Below, piece by piece: positions 44,586 through 53,249 of a DNA stretch of 64,000 nt; the stretch's first letter is position 1; the number at the start of each line of letters is the position of its first letter. The stretch is from assembly GCF_014773225.1 (NCBI RefSeq), contig NZ_JACXAJ010000002.1, positions 558,001 to 622,000 of the forward strand, read 5' to 3'. The translations under genes and the position numbers were made by a program. Under the pieces are notes generated by a model that was not told the DNA's origin, made no database searches, and saw only the letters and a list, made by a program, of their open reading frames with translations. Source of the stretch: Pontibacter aquaedesilientis (GTDB lineage: Bacteria; Bacteroidota; Bacteroidia; Cytophagales; Hymenobacteraceae).

Positions 44586-46667
44586 TCAATAACTCCCATT
44601 GTATTTGCGTACAAACCACTCCGCGCATACCAGGGCGAGGAGCACGAAAAACAGCCACTTCATATCAATCAGGTCGTTGAGCGACTCGGATGAGTAAATC
44701 AGGTCTCTGTTTTCTGCATTCAGGAGGTCTTTCTCTAACTGCTGCAACTGCGCAGGGTAGTACAGGCGGGAACCCGTGTTGCTGCCCAACTGGTAAAGCA
44801 GATTATGGTCGGCCACGGCATGCAGCGCTTCCAATTGGAGTTCTTCCACCACAAATTCGCCTTTGTCCTGTTGCAGCGAACCGTTGATGCGGGCCGAGGC
44901 AGTGTAGGTATAGCGGCCGCCCGGCAACGAGCCAATGTTAACGCCGGATTGGTTCTCGCCATTGGCAAAGTTAAAGGACTTGGATTCCCCTTTGTCACCC
45001 GTTATTTTGAGCGTGATGTTCTGGCCATAGATCTGTTCCAGGGCTTCGTTGTAGGCTTCGGCCTCAAACCGTATCTCATCGGAGTTGGCGTACTCATTCT
45101 GCACCGGGTATACGTTCAGCCGCTTCTTGTTGCGCGGCGCCGTGAGTAGTTGCACCAGGTTCGTAATCAGCTTATCGTACACGGCGGCATTTTCGTGGTT
45201 GGCTGTCTCGGTGAGGCGCCACTGCCAGGTGCCGGAAGCCAGCAGGGCGGCATTGCGTTTGTCGCCAACCGTCTGCACGGTGAGCAAAGGTTTGTTAGTC
45301 CGCACCCTGCCTACCTGTTGGTATAGCACGGTTTCGGTGTTTGGTGTAAGCTGGTAATCGCCATAAGGCACTGTGGCCGGAGGGTATTGCCGCAGGCGCT
45401 CAGTAGCTTCTTCGGCTACTTTGAACGTGCTGAAACCCGGGTTGATGACGCTGGTCACCTCATCAAGCTGTCCCGGTGTGTTGATGCGTATACCTACGTT
45501 GAGGCGATTGAAACCACTGATGTCGCTTTGCGGCCCAATGATGTATAGGGCCGGCAGGTTTTTCTGCCGCACCAGGTTCAGGGCAGCCTCGCCACCCGGC
45601 GTACGGCCCGGCAATTGGTGCAGCACGGCCACATCATAATCCTGTTGCCTGAGTGTGGTGAGGCCAGGTATAAACAGCTCGGTCTCGTAGTTTTCGTTCG
45701 ACTCGATGGCGGCGCGCAAGGCTTTGATGTCGGGATGCGGGGCGGCGGCGGCCACGAGTATCTTTATCTTTCCCTTTACCACATCGATGTAAGCGTTTTT
45801 GGTGTTGTTGAGCGTGGTGAACTCGCCTTGCTCTGGCAAAACCTCAACCTGATAGTGGCGTTTGCCCAGTCCGCTGGCCAGCACCCGAAACGGCACCTGC
45901 TGCATGGTCTCGTTTGGTTTCAGGCTGACAGTTTTGCGATCGAGCACCTTGCCGTTTTCTTTCAGCTGTACCGTCACGGTGGTGCCCCCAAAGCCTTGGT
46001 GCAGCAATTCTGCCTCCAGCGGAAAACGGTTGCCACTGTAGTTTACCTTGTTGTAGCGCAACGACGAGAGAATAATGTCCTTCTTGGGAATCGTGTCGCC
46101 AACAGCTATCGGGTAGATGGTGTAGGGATAGTTGGCATAGGTAGGAGAGGTGCCCTGGTTCACGATGCCATCCGATAAAAGCACAACGCCCGTGAGGTTC
46201 TGCTGCTCGAAGTCGCTGTGGATATTTTGGAGCAATTGGCTCAGGTTGGTCGATTCGGTTTTGAATTGAAGTTGGGCCAGATCCTGCGAGGGCTTCAAGT
46301 TACCCAATGTCCTTACCTTGGTTTGGATTCTCTTGTCCTCTAACCGGTTTCGGAGCTCCTGCAAACCTTGCTGCGCCTGTTTTAACTGCACCGAGTCAGA
46401 GAACAGGGCCACCGATTGTGAGTTGTCCACGGCGAAAACGATGGTTGGCTTTTGCGTGCTGGTGCTGACATAGCGAACCAGCGGCCCGAGCAACAGGAAA
46501 CAAAGAAAGCTCACCACCACAAACCGCACCGCCGCCAGGGCATAGTTTATACCTTTCGACCAGGGCGTGCGCTTGCTGTAGAGCAGCCAGGCATAGAGTG
46601 CACCGACAGCGAGGCAAGCCAGGATCAGCCAGGGAGAATAGGTTGTTATAAGGCGGAAGGAATCCAA
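44586..46667 (-). CDS. Membrane-anchored von Willebrand factor A-like protein
   Basis: A 693-residue protein with two N-terminal membrane helices (about residues 8-65) and one at the C-terminus (MKWLFFVLLALVCAEWFV). Between them lies a VWA-like domain with FAVDNSQSVAL (DxSxS-like metal site) and VVLLSDGIVNQG, then several Ig-like segments. It resembles BatA-like or von Willebrand membrane proteins of Bacteroidota, but the usual MoxR and Bat neighbours are missing. The start is TTG 46667, since an upstream in-frame stop excludes an earlier ATG, and a repeat copy abuts it. Confidence 0.8.
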   Translation of the reverse strand: MDSFRLITTYSPWLILACLAVGALYAWLLYSKRTPWSKGINYALAAVRFVVVSFLCFLLLGPLVRYVSTSTQKPTIVFAVDNSQSVALFSDSVQLKQAQQGLQELRNRLEDKRIQTKVRTLGNLKPSQDLAQLQFKTESTNLSQLLQNIHSDFEQQNLTGVVLLSDGIVNQGTSPTYANYPYTIYPIAVGDTIPKKDIILSSLRYNKVNYSGNRFPLEAELLHQGFGGTTVTVQLKENGKVLDRKTVSLKPNETMQQVPFRVLASGLGKRHYQVEVLPEQGEFTTLNNTKNAYIDVVKGKIKILVAAAAPHPDIKALRAAIESNENYETELFIPGLTTLRQQDYDVAVLHQLPGRTPGGEAALNLVRQKNLPALYIIGPQSDISGFNRLNVGIRINTPGQLDEVTSVINPGFSTFKVAEEATERLRQYPPATVPYGDYQLTPNTETVLYQQVGRVRTNKPLLTVQTVGDKRNAALLASGTWQWRLTETANHENAAVYDKLITNLVQLLTAPRNKKRLNVYPVQNEYANSDEIRFEAEAYNEALEQIYGQNITLKITGDKGESKSFNFANGENQSGVNIGSLPGGRYTYTASARINGSLQQDKGEFVVEELQLEALHAVADHNLLYQLGSNTGSRLYYPAQLQQLEKDLLNAENRDLIYSSESLNDLIDMKWLFFVLLALVCAEWFVRKYNGSY

Positions 46668-46708
46668 GTTAGTTAGAAAGTTTGGAAGTTAGAAAGTTAA
46701 GAAGTTTA
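46667..46708 (+). repeat. GTTAGAAAG-type dispersed repeat, copy 2
   Basis: AGTTAGTTAGAAAGTTTGGA is followed by AGTTAGAAAGTT and AGAAGTTT. It touches the TTG start of the VWA gene at 46667. Confidence 0.7.
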
Positions 46709-46726
46709 CATAAAGATAAAAGAAAA

Positions 46727-46765
46727 AGACCAATGCCACTAACGTAAACGTTACGGCATTGGTCT
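46727..46765 (-). terminator. Terminator of fabG
   Basis: Outer stem AGACCAATGCC / GGCATTGGTCT with an inner TAACG-TAAA-CGTTA hairpin. On the minus strand TTTTTCTTTTAT follows. Confidence 0.85.
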
Positions 46766-46800
46766 AAAATATGTAGCAGTCTTGGAGTTTAAGACATTTT

Positions 46801-46835
46801 GACTTTCTAACTTCCAAACTTTCTAACTCCTAAAC
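46801..46835 (-). repeat. GTTAGAAAG-type dispersed repeat, copy 3 (inverted)
   Basis: ACTTTCTAACTTCCAAACTT followed by TCTAACTCC on the plus strand, which is the reverse complement of copy 2. It sits between the fabG terminator and the fabG stop codon. Confidence 0.7.
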
Positions 46836-47582
46836 TTATGTCAGCATCCCGCCATCTACCTGCAGCACCTGGCCGGAGATGTACGAAGACTGGTCAGAGG
46901 CAAGGAAAGCCACACAGTTGGCCACGTCCTCCGGCGTACCACCGCGCTTCAACGGGATAGCCTTTCTCCACTCGTCCACTACCTTTTGGTCCAGTTCGCC
47001 GGTCATCTCTGTCTCGATGAAGCCTGGGGCCACCGCATTGCAACGGATATTGCGTGAGCCAAGCTCCAACGCCACTGACTTGGTGAAACCGATGATGCCT
47101 GCCTTGGAAGCAGAGTAGTTGGCCTGTCCGGCGTTGCCTTTTATACCTACCACCGACGTGATGTTAATGATAGAACCGCTCTTGGCGCGCATCATGTGCT
47201 TGGTGGCACCTTTGGTCAGGTTGAAAACAGATTTCAGGTTGGTGTTGATTACTGCGTCCCACTGGTCCTCGGTCATGCGCATCAGCAGGCCGTCGCGCGT
47301 AATGCCGGCGTTGTTCACCAGGATGTCGATCTTGCCGAATTCAGCCACCACATCCTCGATCAGTTTCTCTGCCTGGGCCGTGTCAGAGGCGTCGGAACGG
47401 AAACCTTTGGCTTTGCCGCCATTGGCAGTCAGTTCCTGCTCCAGCGCTTGTCCTTTTTCTACACTTGACAGGTAGGTGAATGCTACCTCAGCGCCCATTT
47501 CCACCAGCTTCTCGGCGATGGCGCGGCCTATACCTTTTGATGCACCTGTTACCAGGGCTACTTTTCCTTCTAATGCTTTCAT
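46836..47582 (-). CDS. fabG: 3-oxoacyl-[acyl-carrier-protein] reductase FabG
   Basis: A 248-residue short-chain dehydrogenase using ATG 47582 (a TTG nine bases upstream would add three residues). The NADPH motif is VTGASKGIGR at residues 11-20, NNAG is near 90, and the catalytic set is N115, S143, Y156 and K160 (YSASKAG). The C-terminal end VLQVDGGMLT is typical. It reduces 3-oxoacyl-ACP in fatty-acid elongation. The gene stands alone, not in a fab cluster. Confidence 0.95.
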   Translation of the reverse strand: MKALEGKVALVTGASKGIGRAIAEKLVEMGAEVAFTYLSSVEKGQALEQELTANGGKAKGFRSDASDTAQAEKLIEDVVAEFGKIDILVNNAGITRDGLLMRMTEDQWDAVINTNLKSVFNLTKGATKHMMRAKSGSIINITSVVGIKGNAGQANYSASKAGIIGFTKSVALELGSRNIRCNAVAPGFIETEMTGELDQKVVDEWRKAIPLKRGGTPEDVANCVAFLASDQSSYISGQVLQVDGGMLT

Positions 47583-47588
47583 AGGCGC

Positions 47589-47596
47589 CAAAGTTA
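47589..47596 (-). promoter_or_regulatory. Candidate -7 box of fabG abutting the start codon
   Basis: Minus-strand TAACTTTG matches TAnnTTTG and ends six bases before the ATG at 47582. The -33 region does not match TTTG. Confidence 0.4.
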
Positions 47597-47860
47597 TAAA
47601 AGATTTTTTTATTCAGAATAGTAACAGCAGGCTACAGAATTAATTGTCGCCATTTTTCTGAAAATAAGCGGGTTATCCCTCTTTCAGCTAAAATATAGTG
47701 CAAATGTGATCAGGAGTTTTCAGGGGGCTTGTTGCTATATCATGTTTCAAAAATTGAATGGCAACATGTTTATAATCTGAATATTGTAATTGAGGTGATT
47801 TTTATTTCTATGGGATAAACCATATTTTTGTACCATTCTTCCAATCAAAAGTACCCTGTA

Positions 47861-49195
47861 ATGTTCAAACGAAGTGTCGGACTAGCCATCCTGATCGCAG
47901 TTTCGCTTTTTGTGTTTCTTACCGCAGCGCAAACCATCAGCTTTAAAACTGAAAGCATCAACAACTTAGAAAAAGAGCCGGATTCAGCTCCTGAAGCAGT
48001 AAAAGAACAGCCAGCCCCTGTCATTTTCGGCATCCCGACCGACACGCTCGAAATAGTAGGAGGTACAGTAGAAAGGGGCGAGAACCTCTCGCAGATCTTA
48101 GCTGATTTCAACATCTCACCAACCACCATCGACTTACTGGCCCGCAAATCAAAAGACATCTACAATGTAAGGCGCATCAATGCCAAACGAAATTACTTTA
48201 TTCTGCATGCCCGGGACTCTGCCCAAACTGCCCGTTATTTTATCTATGAACCCAACGAAGTGGAGTATGTGATCTATGACCTGAACGGAGAACTGGACGT
48301 GCGCCTGGAGAAGCGGGAAATAGAAGTAGTGGAGCGTGCCATTGCCGGTTTCATACAGAGTTCTTTATTTGAGTCGATTCTCGCGGCAGGGGGCTCCCCG
48401 CAATTGGTGAATCACTTCGCCGATATTTACGCCTGGCGCCTTAACCTGAGCCGCCTGCAGCCCGGCGACAGCTTTAAGCTGATCTATGACGAAAAGATGG
48501 TGAATGGCAATACCATTGGGTTCGGCAAGATAAAAGCTGCCTACTTTGAGCACGAGGGCAAGCCGCTTTATGCCATTGCTTTTGATCAGGGGGGTAAGAA
48601 AAATGCCTACTACGACCAGGACGGAAAAAGCCTGAAGAAAGCGTTCCTGCGTGAGCCGCTGGAGTACAGCCGCATCAGCTCACGTTTTACCATGAACCGT
48701 TTCCACCCGGTGCAAAAACGCTACAAGCCGCACCTGGGTACCGACTTTGCCGCACCGCGAGGGACTCCTATCCGGACAGTGGGCGAGGGCGTAGTGGTCG
48801 AAGCAGCCTACACCAGAGGCAACGGCTATTATGTAAAGATCAAGCATAATAAGACTTATACCACCCAGTACCTGCACATGTCCAAATTTGCCAAAGGCAT
48901 TAGAAAGGGCCGGCATGTGGTGCAGGGCCAGACCATTGGCTATGTGGGCAGCACAGGCCTGGCAACAGGACCGCACCTATGCTACCGCTTCTGGAAGAAC
49001 GGCAGGCAGGTAGATGCCCTCAAAGTAAAACTGCCATCTGCACATCCGATCGATAAAAAGCACATGGCTGCCTTTGAGCAACTGAAAGCCGAGATAGAAG
49101 GCAAGATGCTGGCCATTGAGCTAAAAAATATTCAGCCTAAAGAGCTACTGGCGGCAGACAAGCCTGGAAAAGCGTCAGGTGAAGAAGGGGCATAA
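47861..49195 (+). CDS. M23-family peptidoglycan endopeptidase
   Basis: A 444-residue protein from ATG 47861; the frame begins 11 codons earlier at a TTG, but MFKRSVGLAILIAVSLFVF is the membrane or signal segment. An OapA/LysM-like N-terminal part (RGENLSQILADFNI) is followed by the M23 domain with HLGTDFAAPRGTP near 292-304 and the third motif near 370. That motif reads GPHLCYRF, so the second histidine of the usual HxH is a cysteine. It probably cuts peptidoglycan cross-links or regulates such cutting in the periplasm. A strong terminator follows. Confidence 0.88.
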   Translation: MFKRSVGLAILIAVSLFVFLTAAQTISFKTESINNLEKEPDSAPEAVKEQPAPVIFGIPTDTLEIVGGTVERGENLSQILADFNISPTTIDLLARKSKDIYNVRRINAKRNYFILHARDSAQTARYFIYEPNEVEYVIYDLNGELDVRLEKREIEVVERAIAGFIQSSLFESILAAGGSPQLVNHFADIYAWRLNLSRLQPGDSFKLIYDEKMVNGNTIGFGKIKAAYFEHEGKPLYAIAFDQGGKKNAYYDQDGKSLKKAFLREPLEYSRISSRFTMNRFHPVQKRYKPHLGTDFAAPRGTPIRTVGEGVVVEAAYTRGNGYYVKIKHNKTYTTQYLHMSKFAKGIRKGRHVVQGQTIGYVGSTGLATGPHLCYRFWKNGRQVDALKVKLPSAHPIDKKHMAAFEQLKAEIEGKMLAIELKNIQPKELLAADKPGKASGEEGA

Positions 49196-49215
49196 CATTT
49201 GTTTTTACTATAATG

Positions 49216-49245
49216 AAAAAAGGGCGCTGCAAAGCGCCCTTTTTT
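49216..49245. terminator. Bidirectional terminator after the M23 peptidase
   Basis: A 13-bp perfect stem AAAAAAGGGCGCT / AGCGCCCTTTTTT with a GCAA loop, between convergent genes ending at 49195 and 49262. Confidence 0.92.
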
Positions 49246-49261
49246 GTGAAAGCAAGGAAAA

Positions 49262-49870
49262 TTATTTGCAGTAATTTTTCAGATACCTCTCTGCCTCCTT
49301 CACCCCAAGTTGGCTGGCTTTGGTCCAGTCGGCGCAGGCACCGGGTTTGTCTTCCAGAAAATACTTCGTGGCTCCTCTGTTATAGATGGCCTCGGCATAG
49401 TCGGGTTGGAGTGTGACTGCCCGGTTATAGTCGATGAGGGAGCTGCGGTAATCTTTGAGGGCATAGCGCACCATGCCGCGGCTGTGGTAGGTCTTGGCCT
49501 GCTTCTGGTCTAGCTTCACGGCATTGTTGTAGTCGATTAAGGCCCCTTGGAAATCCTGAAGGTTATACCTGGAAAGGCCGCGGCTTGTCCAGGCCTCCAG
49601 ATGCGTCGGATCCAGCGCAAGGGCCGCCGTAAAGTCCTCAATGGCACCCCGGTAGTCGAGCAGGCGGTCTTTGGCAATGCCCCGGTTTGTGAGCGTAACC
49701 ACATGGTCCGGGTCCAGTTTCAATACCTCGTTGTAATCTTTGATGGCATCGGCATACTTGCCTGCCTTAAACTTCTTGTTGCCTGACAGGAAAAGCTCCA
49801 GCGGAGACTTCTGCGCCAAAGCTGAAAATGAGAGCAGTACAGATATAAACAGCAGTAAAAATTTTTTCAT
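49262..49870 (-). CDS. Exported tetratricopeptide-repeat protein
   Basis: A 202-residue protein with a signal peptide (MKKFLLLFISVLLSFSALAQ). It consists almost entirely of about five TPR units of 34 residues (GKYADAIKDYNEVLKLDPDH, then ALALDPTHLEAW, AVKLDQKQA, AVTLQPDYAEA). TPR domains bind peptides and scaffold complexes, so it is probably a periplasmic scaffold. No neighbour suggests a partner. The C-terminus ends CADWTKASQLGVKEAERYLK, a common ending for this TPR class. Confidence 0.88.
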   Translation of the reverse strand: MKKFLLLFISVLLSFSALAQKSPLELFLSGNKKFKAGKYADAIKDYNEVLKLDPDHVVTLTNRGIAKDRLLDYRGAIEDFTAALALDPTHLEAWTSRGLSRYNLQDFQGALIDYNNAVKLDQKQAKTYHSRGMVRYALKDYRSSLIDYNRAVTLQPDYAEAIYNRGATKYFLEDKPGACADWTKASQLGVKEAERYLKNYCK

Positions 49871-50028
49871 GTGATAAGCCGAAACGAAGGTATAGGGCGT
49901 GCAAATTACAACAGTTGAGAGGAATAGAGTGCCCGGCAGGCCGATTGTGTGGCAATTTCTTTATATAATAAAGAGTATTTCTTTACAAAGTTATATTTGT
50001 TGTGAGGCAGGAATGCTTTAGAAGTGGT

Positions 50029-50059
50029 TTTGTGAAGTTGGGATTATCGTTTAATTTTG
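50029..50059 (+). promoter_or_regulatory. Consensus Bacteroidota promoter of lpdA
   Basis: TTTG (50029-50032), exactly 19 bases, then TAATTTTG (50052-50059). This is an exact match to TTTG-N19-TAnnTTTG, 24 bases before the lpdA ATG. Confidence 0.8.
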
Positions 50060-50083
50060 CTCATCATTTAAAAATAAGAAACT

Positions 50084-51478
50084 ATGGCATCAAAATACGA
50101 TTTGTTAGTGCTTGGTAGTGGACCGGGTGGTTATGTGGCGGCTATCCGCGCTTCACAGCTGGGTATGAAAGTAGGTGTGATTGAGCGTGAGTCGCTGGGC
50201 GGCATCTGTTTGAACTGGGGCTGTATCCCGACCAAAGCCTTGCTTAAAAGCGCAAACGTGTTCGAATACATCAACCATGCAGCTGACTACGGCATTACGA
50301 TCGGAGAGGCCTCTGTAGACTTCAATGCGGTGATCAAGCGTAGCCGCGGCGTGGCCGATGGCATGAGCAAGGGCATTCAGTTCCTGTTCCGCAAAAACAA
50401 GATCGACGCGATTATGGGTACTGGTAAACTGGTAGCCAAAGGAAAGATCGAAGTAACGGACGCGGAAGGCAAAAAAGACACCGTAGAAGCAGATCACATT
50501 ATCCTGGCGACGGGAGCACGCTCACGCGAGTTGCCTAACCTGCCGATCGACGGCAAAAAGATCATCGGTTACCGTCAGGCCATGGCCCTGGATAAAATGC
50601 CGGAGAGCATGGTCGTGGTAGGCTCTGGCGCTATCGGCGTAGAGTTCGCCTATTTCTACAATGCCATGGGCACAAAAGTGACGGTTGTGGAATACATGCC
50701 GAACATTGTGCCGGTAGAGGACGAGGAAGTTTCGCGTCAGTTGGCCAAGTCTTTCAAAAAGGCAGGCATCAACATCATGACTGAATCTTCGGTAGAGTCT
50801 GTCGATACTAGCGGTGATATCTGCAAAGTAAAAGTGAAGACTGCGAAAGGCGAAGAAACCCTGGAAGCAGAGGTGGTGCTTTCGGCGGTAGGTATACAGA
50901 CCAACCTCGAGAACATTGGCCTTGAGGAGCTGGGCATTAACGTAGACCGCGGTCGTGTGGTGGTGGACGAGTACTACAAGACCAACGTGGACGGCATCTA
51001 TGCCATCGGTGACATCGTGCCGGGCCCTGCGCTGGCACACGTAGCTTCAGCTGAGGGTATCATCTGCGTGGAGGCTATCACGGGTCACGATCCGGAGCCT
51101 TTGAACTATGGCAACATACCGGGCTGTACCTATTGCTCTCCTGAGATCGCTTCTGTTGGCCTGACCGAGAAAGCCGCACGTGAGCAAGGTCTTGAGATTA
51201 AAGTGGGTAAATTCCCATTCTCGGCTTCCGGCAAGGCCAGCGCCGCCGGAGCCAAAGACGGCTTCGTGAAAGTGATCTTCGACGCTAAGTATGGTGAGTT
51301 CCTGGGCGCGCACATGATCGGTGCGAACGTGACAGAGATGATTGCCGAGGTGGTGGTAGCCCGCAAACTGGAGACGACGGGCCACGAGATCATCAAGTCT
51401 GTGCACCCGCACCCAACCATGAGCGAAGCCATCATGGAAGCTGCCGCAGCCGCTTACGACGAAGTGATTCACTTGTAA
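50084..51478 (+). CDS. lpdA: Dihydrolipoyl dehydrogenase (E3)
   Basis: A 464-residue flavoprotein. The FAD motif LLVLGSGPGGYVAAIRAS lies at residues 7-24, and the redox disulfide C42/C47 is in GGICLNWGCIPTK. The NAD motif VVVGSGAIGVEFAYFY follows near 185, and the catalytic HPHPTMSE with its histidine near 445 completes the E3 set. It reoxidises dihydrolipoamide in the 2-oxoacid dehydrogenase and glycine cleavage complexes. The E1 and E2 genes are not adjacent. It has its own consensus promoter and terminator. Confidence 0.97.
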   Translation: MASKYDLLVLGSGPGGYVAAIRASQLGMKVGVIERESLGGICLNWGCIPTKALLKSANVFEYINHAADYGITIGEASVDFNAVIKRSRGVADGMSKGIQFLFRKNKIDAIMGTGKLVAKGKIEVTDAEGKKDTVEADHIILATGARSRELPNLPIDGKKIIGYRQAMALDKMPESMVVVGSGAIGVEFAYFYNAMGTKVTVVEYMPNIVPVEDEEVSRQLAKSFKKAGINIMTESSVESVDTSGDICKVKVKTAKGEETLEAEVVLSAVGIQTNLENIGLEELGINVDRGRVVVDEYYKTNVDGIYAIGDIVPGPALAHVASAEGIICVEAITGHDPEPLNYGNIPGCTYCSPEIASVGLTEKAAREQGLEIKVGKFPFSASGKASAAGAKDGFVKVIFDAKYGEFLGAHMIGANVTEMIAEVVVARKLETTGHEIIKSVHPHPTMSEAIMEAAAAAYDEVIHL

Positions 51479-51503
51479 GCCCTCATAAGGCAAAACGAAA
51501 AAT

Positions 51504-51540
51504 GAGGCCTGACCGGATTTCCAGTCAGGCCTCTTTGTTT
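51504..51540 (+). terminator. Terminator of lpdA
   Basis: A 10-bp stem GAGGCCTGAC / GTCAGGCCTC followed by TTTGTTT, 26 bases after the stop. Confidence 0.9.
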
Positions 51541-51896
51541 GAGCGGGTTTGAGGTTTTGATCTTCAAAAGCAAAGCAGTAGTCCTGTTTTAAATGTCACT
51601 ACGATCTGACATATAGCAAAAATGCACTCATTGAGTCTAGTGGATGAGCACCAAGGGTGTAAACTTAAGTATTAAATGCTATCTTGCATACTTAGCTGAT
51701 TTTGAATAGAACCTTTCTGCTATTTATTGATCAGATTTAAAGTATTGGTAGGTCAGTAGGTATAAATACGTATTTGCGTTGTGGCTATCTGAACTTATAG
51801 TTTGCCGATTACCTTTATTACAATAGCTGCAATTCACTCTTTGAGCCTTTCTGCCCCTACGTGTGAGTTATAATTCTATCACGTATCGCCCTTTAT
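51541..51896. other. Intergenic region upstream of the first desaturase
   Basis: About 350 bp without a supported open frame. I see one GGTATA motif near 51758, no consensus TTTG/TAnnTTTG promoter and no clear inverted repeat. Confidence 0.5.
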
Positions 51897-53009
51897 ATGA
51901 AGCTCAAAAGCAAAGTAAAATTTGTTAATAAAGACAAAAACCTGTTTTTTCCGACACTTCGCAAACGAGTAGATCACTACTTCCAGGAGAATAACATATC
52001 CAGAACTGCTAACACGACGATGATCATCAAGAGTATCGTGCTGCTGCTTTGCTATATATTGCCCTTTGTGATGGTTTTGGCTTTTCAGCCTGCGTGGCCG
52101 CTTAGCCTGCTGCTTTGGTTTGTGATGGGACTGGGCGTGGCAGGTATAGGCATGAGTGTGATGCACGACGCCAACCACGGTGCCTTCTCCAAAAGCAAGC
52201 GAATCAACGACCTGATGGGGCATACCTTAAACCTGGTGGGCGGCTCGGCATTTAACTGGAAGCTGCAGCACAACATCCTGCACCATACCTATACCAATGT
52301 CGTGGAAATGGACGAGGATATACAGGACAGACTGGTGCTGCGTTTCAACCCCCATAGCAAGGTTAAGTTCTTCCACCAGCTGCAGTGGGTATACGCCTTC
52401 GTTTTTTACGGCCTCCTAACGCTCTATTGGGTGGTAGCCAAAGATTTCGTGCAATATGGCCTTTTCATCAAAAACGGTGTGAACACCAATACCGCCGCTG
52501 AGAACAGAAACTGGCTTCTGAAGCTGGTGGCGATGAAGGCGCTGTACTTTTTCATTGTGTTGGGCGTGCCTACCTTGTTTTTTGGAATTCCGTTTGTGCA
52601 GGTGCTGATTGGCTTTCTGCTGATGCATTTTGTGGCCGGTATTGTGCTCACGGTGGTGTTCCAGCTGGCGCATACGGTGGAGGGGACCAGTCACCCACGC
52701 CCCGATGAGCATGGCCGCATCGAAAACGACTGGGCCATACACCAAATGAACACAACTGTGAACTTTTCGCGCCACAGCAAGTTATTGTCGTGGTATGTGG
52801 GGGGACTTAATTTCCAGATCGAGCATCACCTGTTCCCGCGTGTTTGCCACGTGCACTATCCGGCCATCGCCGAAATAGTGAAAGAGACGGCAGCCGAATT
52901 CGACATCCCTTACCTCGAAAACGAGACGTTTGGGCAGGCCGTCCGGTCGCATATCGCCACGCTACACCGTTTCGGCAGGTTGCCGGACATGAATGAGGCT
53001 ATTGGCTAA
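51897..53009 (+). CDS. Membrane fatty-acid desaturase, copy 1
   Basis: A 370-residue integral membrane enzyme. The three histidine boxes of acyl-lipid/acyl-CoA desaturases are present: HDANHGAF near residue 90, HNILHHTYTN near 124 and QIEHHLF near 306 (the QxxHH form typical of front-end desaturases). No cytochrome b5 domain is fused. It inserts double bonds in membrane lipids using an external electron donor. A paralogue of similar length follows in the same orientation, and rhlE comes next. Confidence 0.92.
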   Translation: MKLKSKVKFVNKDKNLFFPTLRKRVDHYFQENNISRTANTTMIIKSIVLLLCYILPFVMVLAFQPAWPLSLLLWFVMGLGVAGIGMSVMHDANHGAFSKSKRINDLMGHTLNLVGGSAFNWKLQHNILHHTYTNVVEMDEDIQDRLVLRFNPHSKVKFFHQLQWVYAFVFYGLLTLYWVVAKDFVQYGLFIKNGVNTNTAAENRNWLLKLVAMKALYFFIVLGVPTLFFGIPFVQVLIGFLLMHFVAGIVLTVVFQLAHTVEGTSHPRPDEHGRIENDWAIHQMNTTVNFSRHSKLLSWYVGGLNFQIEHHLFPRVCHVHYPAIAEIVKETAAEFDIPYLENETFGQAVRSHIATLHRFGRLPDMNEAIG

Positions 53010-53249
53010 AAATCAAATATGACACCGGACGCTTATCAGATCGCATTTCCCTTTTATATTTGCGTCCGCTTTGCGCATCCATCCGCTTGTACTGGCATTC
53101 GAAGGAGTCTTTTTTCTCAGACTTTAAGGTGCCGACAGCAGGATTAACCAGAATTAGGTAAGGTATAAACGATTAACATACCGTTCGTCACCTTCGTAAA
53201 ACCTAGTGCTGATTGTGCGGCCCGTATTACATACTATCAAGATTATTAA
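53010..53249. other. Gap between the tandem desaturases
   Basis: 240 bp with no open frame and no clear terminator hairpin, so read-through from copy 1 into copy 2 is possible. A GGTATA is at 53162. Confidence 0.4.
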
